From positions 310,001-374,000 of the forward strand of contig JACVCC010000003.1 of NCBI GenBank assembly GCA_016742215.1: a stretch of DNA of 64,000 bases. Reading direction: 5' to 3'. The translations under genes were made by a program, and so were the position numbers. Numbering within the stretch: the first letter of the stretch is position 1; each line of letters starts with the position of its first letter. The notes beneath the pieces are model-generated. The model was not told where the DNA came from. It saw nothing but the letters and a program-made list of their open reading frames with translations, and ran no database searches. Positions 63,714 to 64,000 of the stretch are shown here, piece after piece. The DNA is from Brevundimonas sp. (GTDB taxonomy: Bacteria > Pseudomonadota > Alphaproteobacteria > Caulobacterales > Caulobacteraceae).

Positions 63714-64000
63714 ATGGAAACCCAGTCCCTGCATCGGGGTCGTCTGATCGATCACATCCAGCTGGTGGTCGCCGACCTCTCGGCCTCGCGCCGATTCTAC
63801 GACGCCGTCTTCGAGACGCTGGGCGTGCCGCTGGGCGGCGAGGCCGAGAGCTTTTTCTGGGTCGACGAACTGTTCGTCTCCAGCGCTGACAGTGTGGCCG
63901 CGGCGGGCAAGCTGACCGGCCGGTACCACCTCGCCTTTCAGGCCGCCGACCGGGCTATGGTCGAGGCCTTCCACAAGGCGGGCCTGGCGGCGGGCGGCAA
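63714..64000 (+). CDS. VOC/glyoxalase-family protein, N-terminal 95 residues (truncated by window edge)
   Basis: IDHIQLVVADLSASRRFYDAVFETLGVPL is the opening of a glyoxalase/bleomycin-resistance (VOC) fold (as DHIQLVVADLSASRRFYDAV): His for metal binding and a beta-alpha-beta unit. Continues FFWVDELFVSS and YHLAFQAADRAMVEAFHKAGL. GGGAG (63703-63707) precedes the ATG. Metalloenzyme or antibiotic-binding protein; specificity cannot be given from the N-terminus. Confidence 0.88.
   Translation, partial: METQSLHRGRLIDHIQLVVADLSASRRFYDAVFETLGVPLGGEAESFFWVDELFVSSADSVAAAGKLTGRYHLAFQAADRAMVEAFHKAGLAAGG

Overview
The window is a high-GC alphaproteobacterial chromosome segment with strong third-position G/C bias. 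It carries markers typical of Caulobacterales: the cell-cycle regulator gcrA, the polarity factor podJ, a complete Caulobacter-type cpa (Flp/Tad) pilus locus with TTAACC (CtrA-like) sites, and GANTC sites in front of gcrA and podJ. A Caulobacteraceae genome, perhaps Brevundimonas, is my best inference. No database search was possible. I see no prophage, CRISPR array, transposase or obvious horizontally acquired island.

Layout. 1-4611: 3' end of clpB, a small membrane protein, a membrane protein plus winged-helix regulator pair behind a palindromic operator, a tyrosine phosphatase and pabB. 4608-15992: the pilus locus. Three reverse-strand genes (a lone pilus-assembly N-domain protein and two TadE-like pseudopilins) diverge from two identical pilins, followed by cpaA, cpaB, cpaC, cpaD, cpaE, cpaF, tadB and tadC. 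15989-22162: SRPBCC, MFS and M20 proteins, two DUF1801 proteins, a methyltransferase, a Rieske protein and gpsA. 22182-25111: tsaD divergent from hemC-hemD, then tRNA-Thr(CGT). 25220-28430: a LuxR-type HTH gene with an embedded second reading frame, a membrane protein, metK behind a perfect inverted repeat, and trmB. 28452-31139: an exported protein of unknown function, a small secreted protein, bioY and a DUF1993 protein.

31165-43741 is the transcription/translation block rimP-nusA-ylxR-infB, then three unrelated genes, then rbfA-truB-rpsO-pnp, with a possible attenuator before rimP and a long hairpin in the pnp leader. 43746-55362: dapE, a cupin protein, a second MFS protein, dcd, apaG, gcrA, an ABC-2 permease, an M28 peptidase, a YcxB-like protein, argD-argF, a flavin-binding-type stress protein and a small membrane protein. 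55477-60257: podJ with putative CtrA, CcrM and DnaA sites, and a TauE/SafE permease coupled to its usual Alph_Pro_TM partner. 60307-63530 on the reverse strand: DUF2125 protein, an unrecognised protein, hisC and a 73-residue membrane peptide gene. The window ends inside a VOC-family gene.

The most unusual structures are non-coding or overlapping: three inverted elements whose arms are runs of degenerate 7-bp units; a coding-like frame buried in the LuxR-type gene; the metK leader, with an operator-like palindrome plus a hairpin covering the Shine-Dalgarno sequence; the triple-GANTC hairpin and palindromic promoter before the 73-residue peptide; and two pilin genes differing at only two synonymous sites. 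Most functional statements come from motifs and gene order read by eye.
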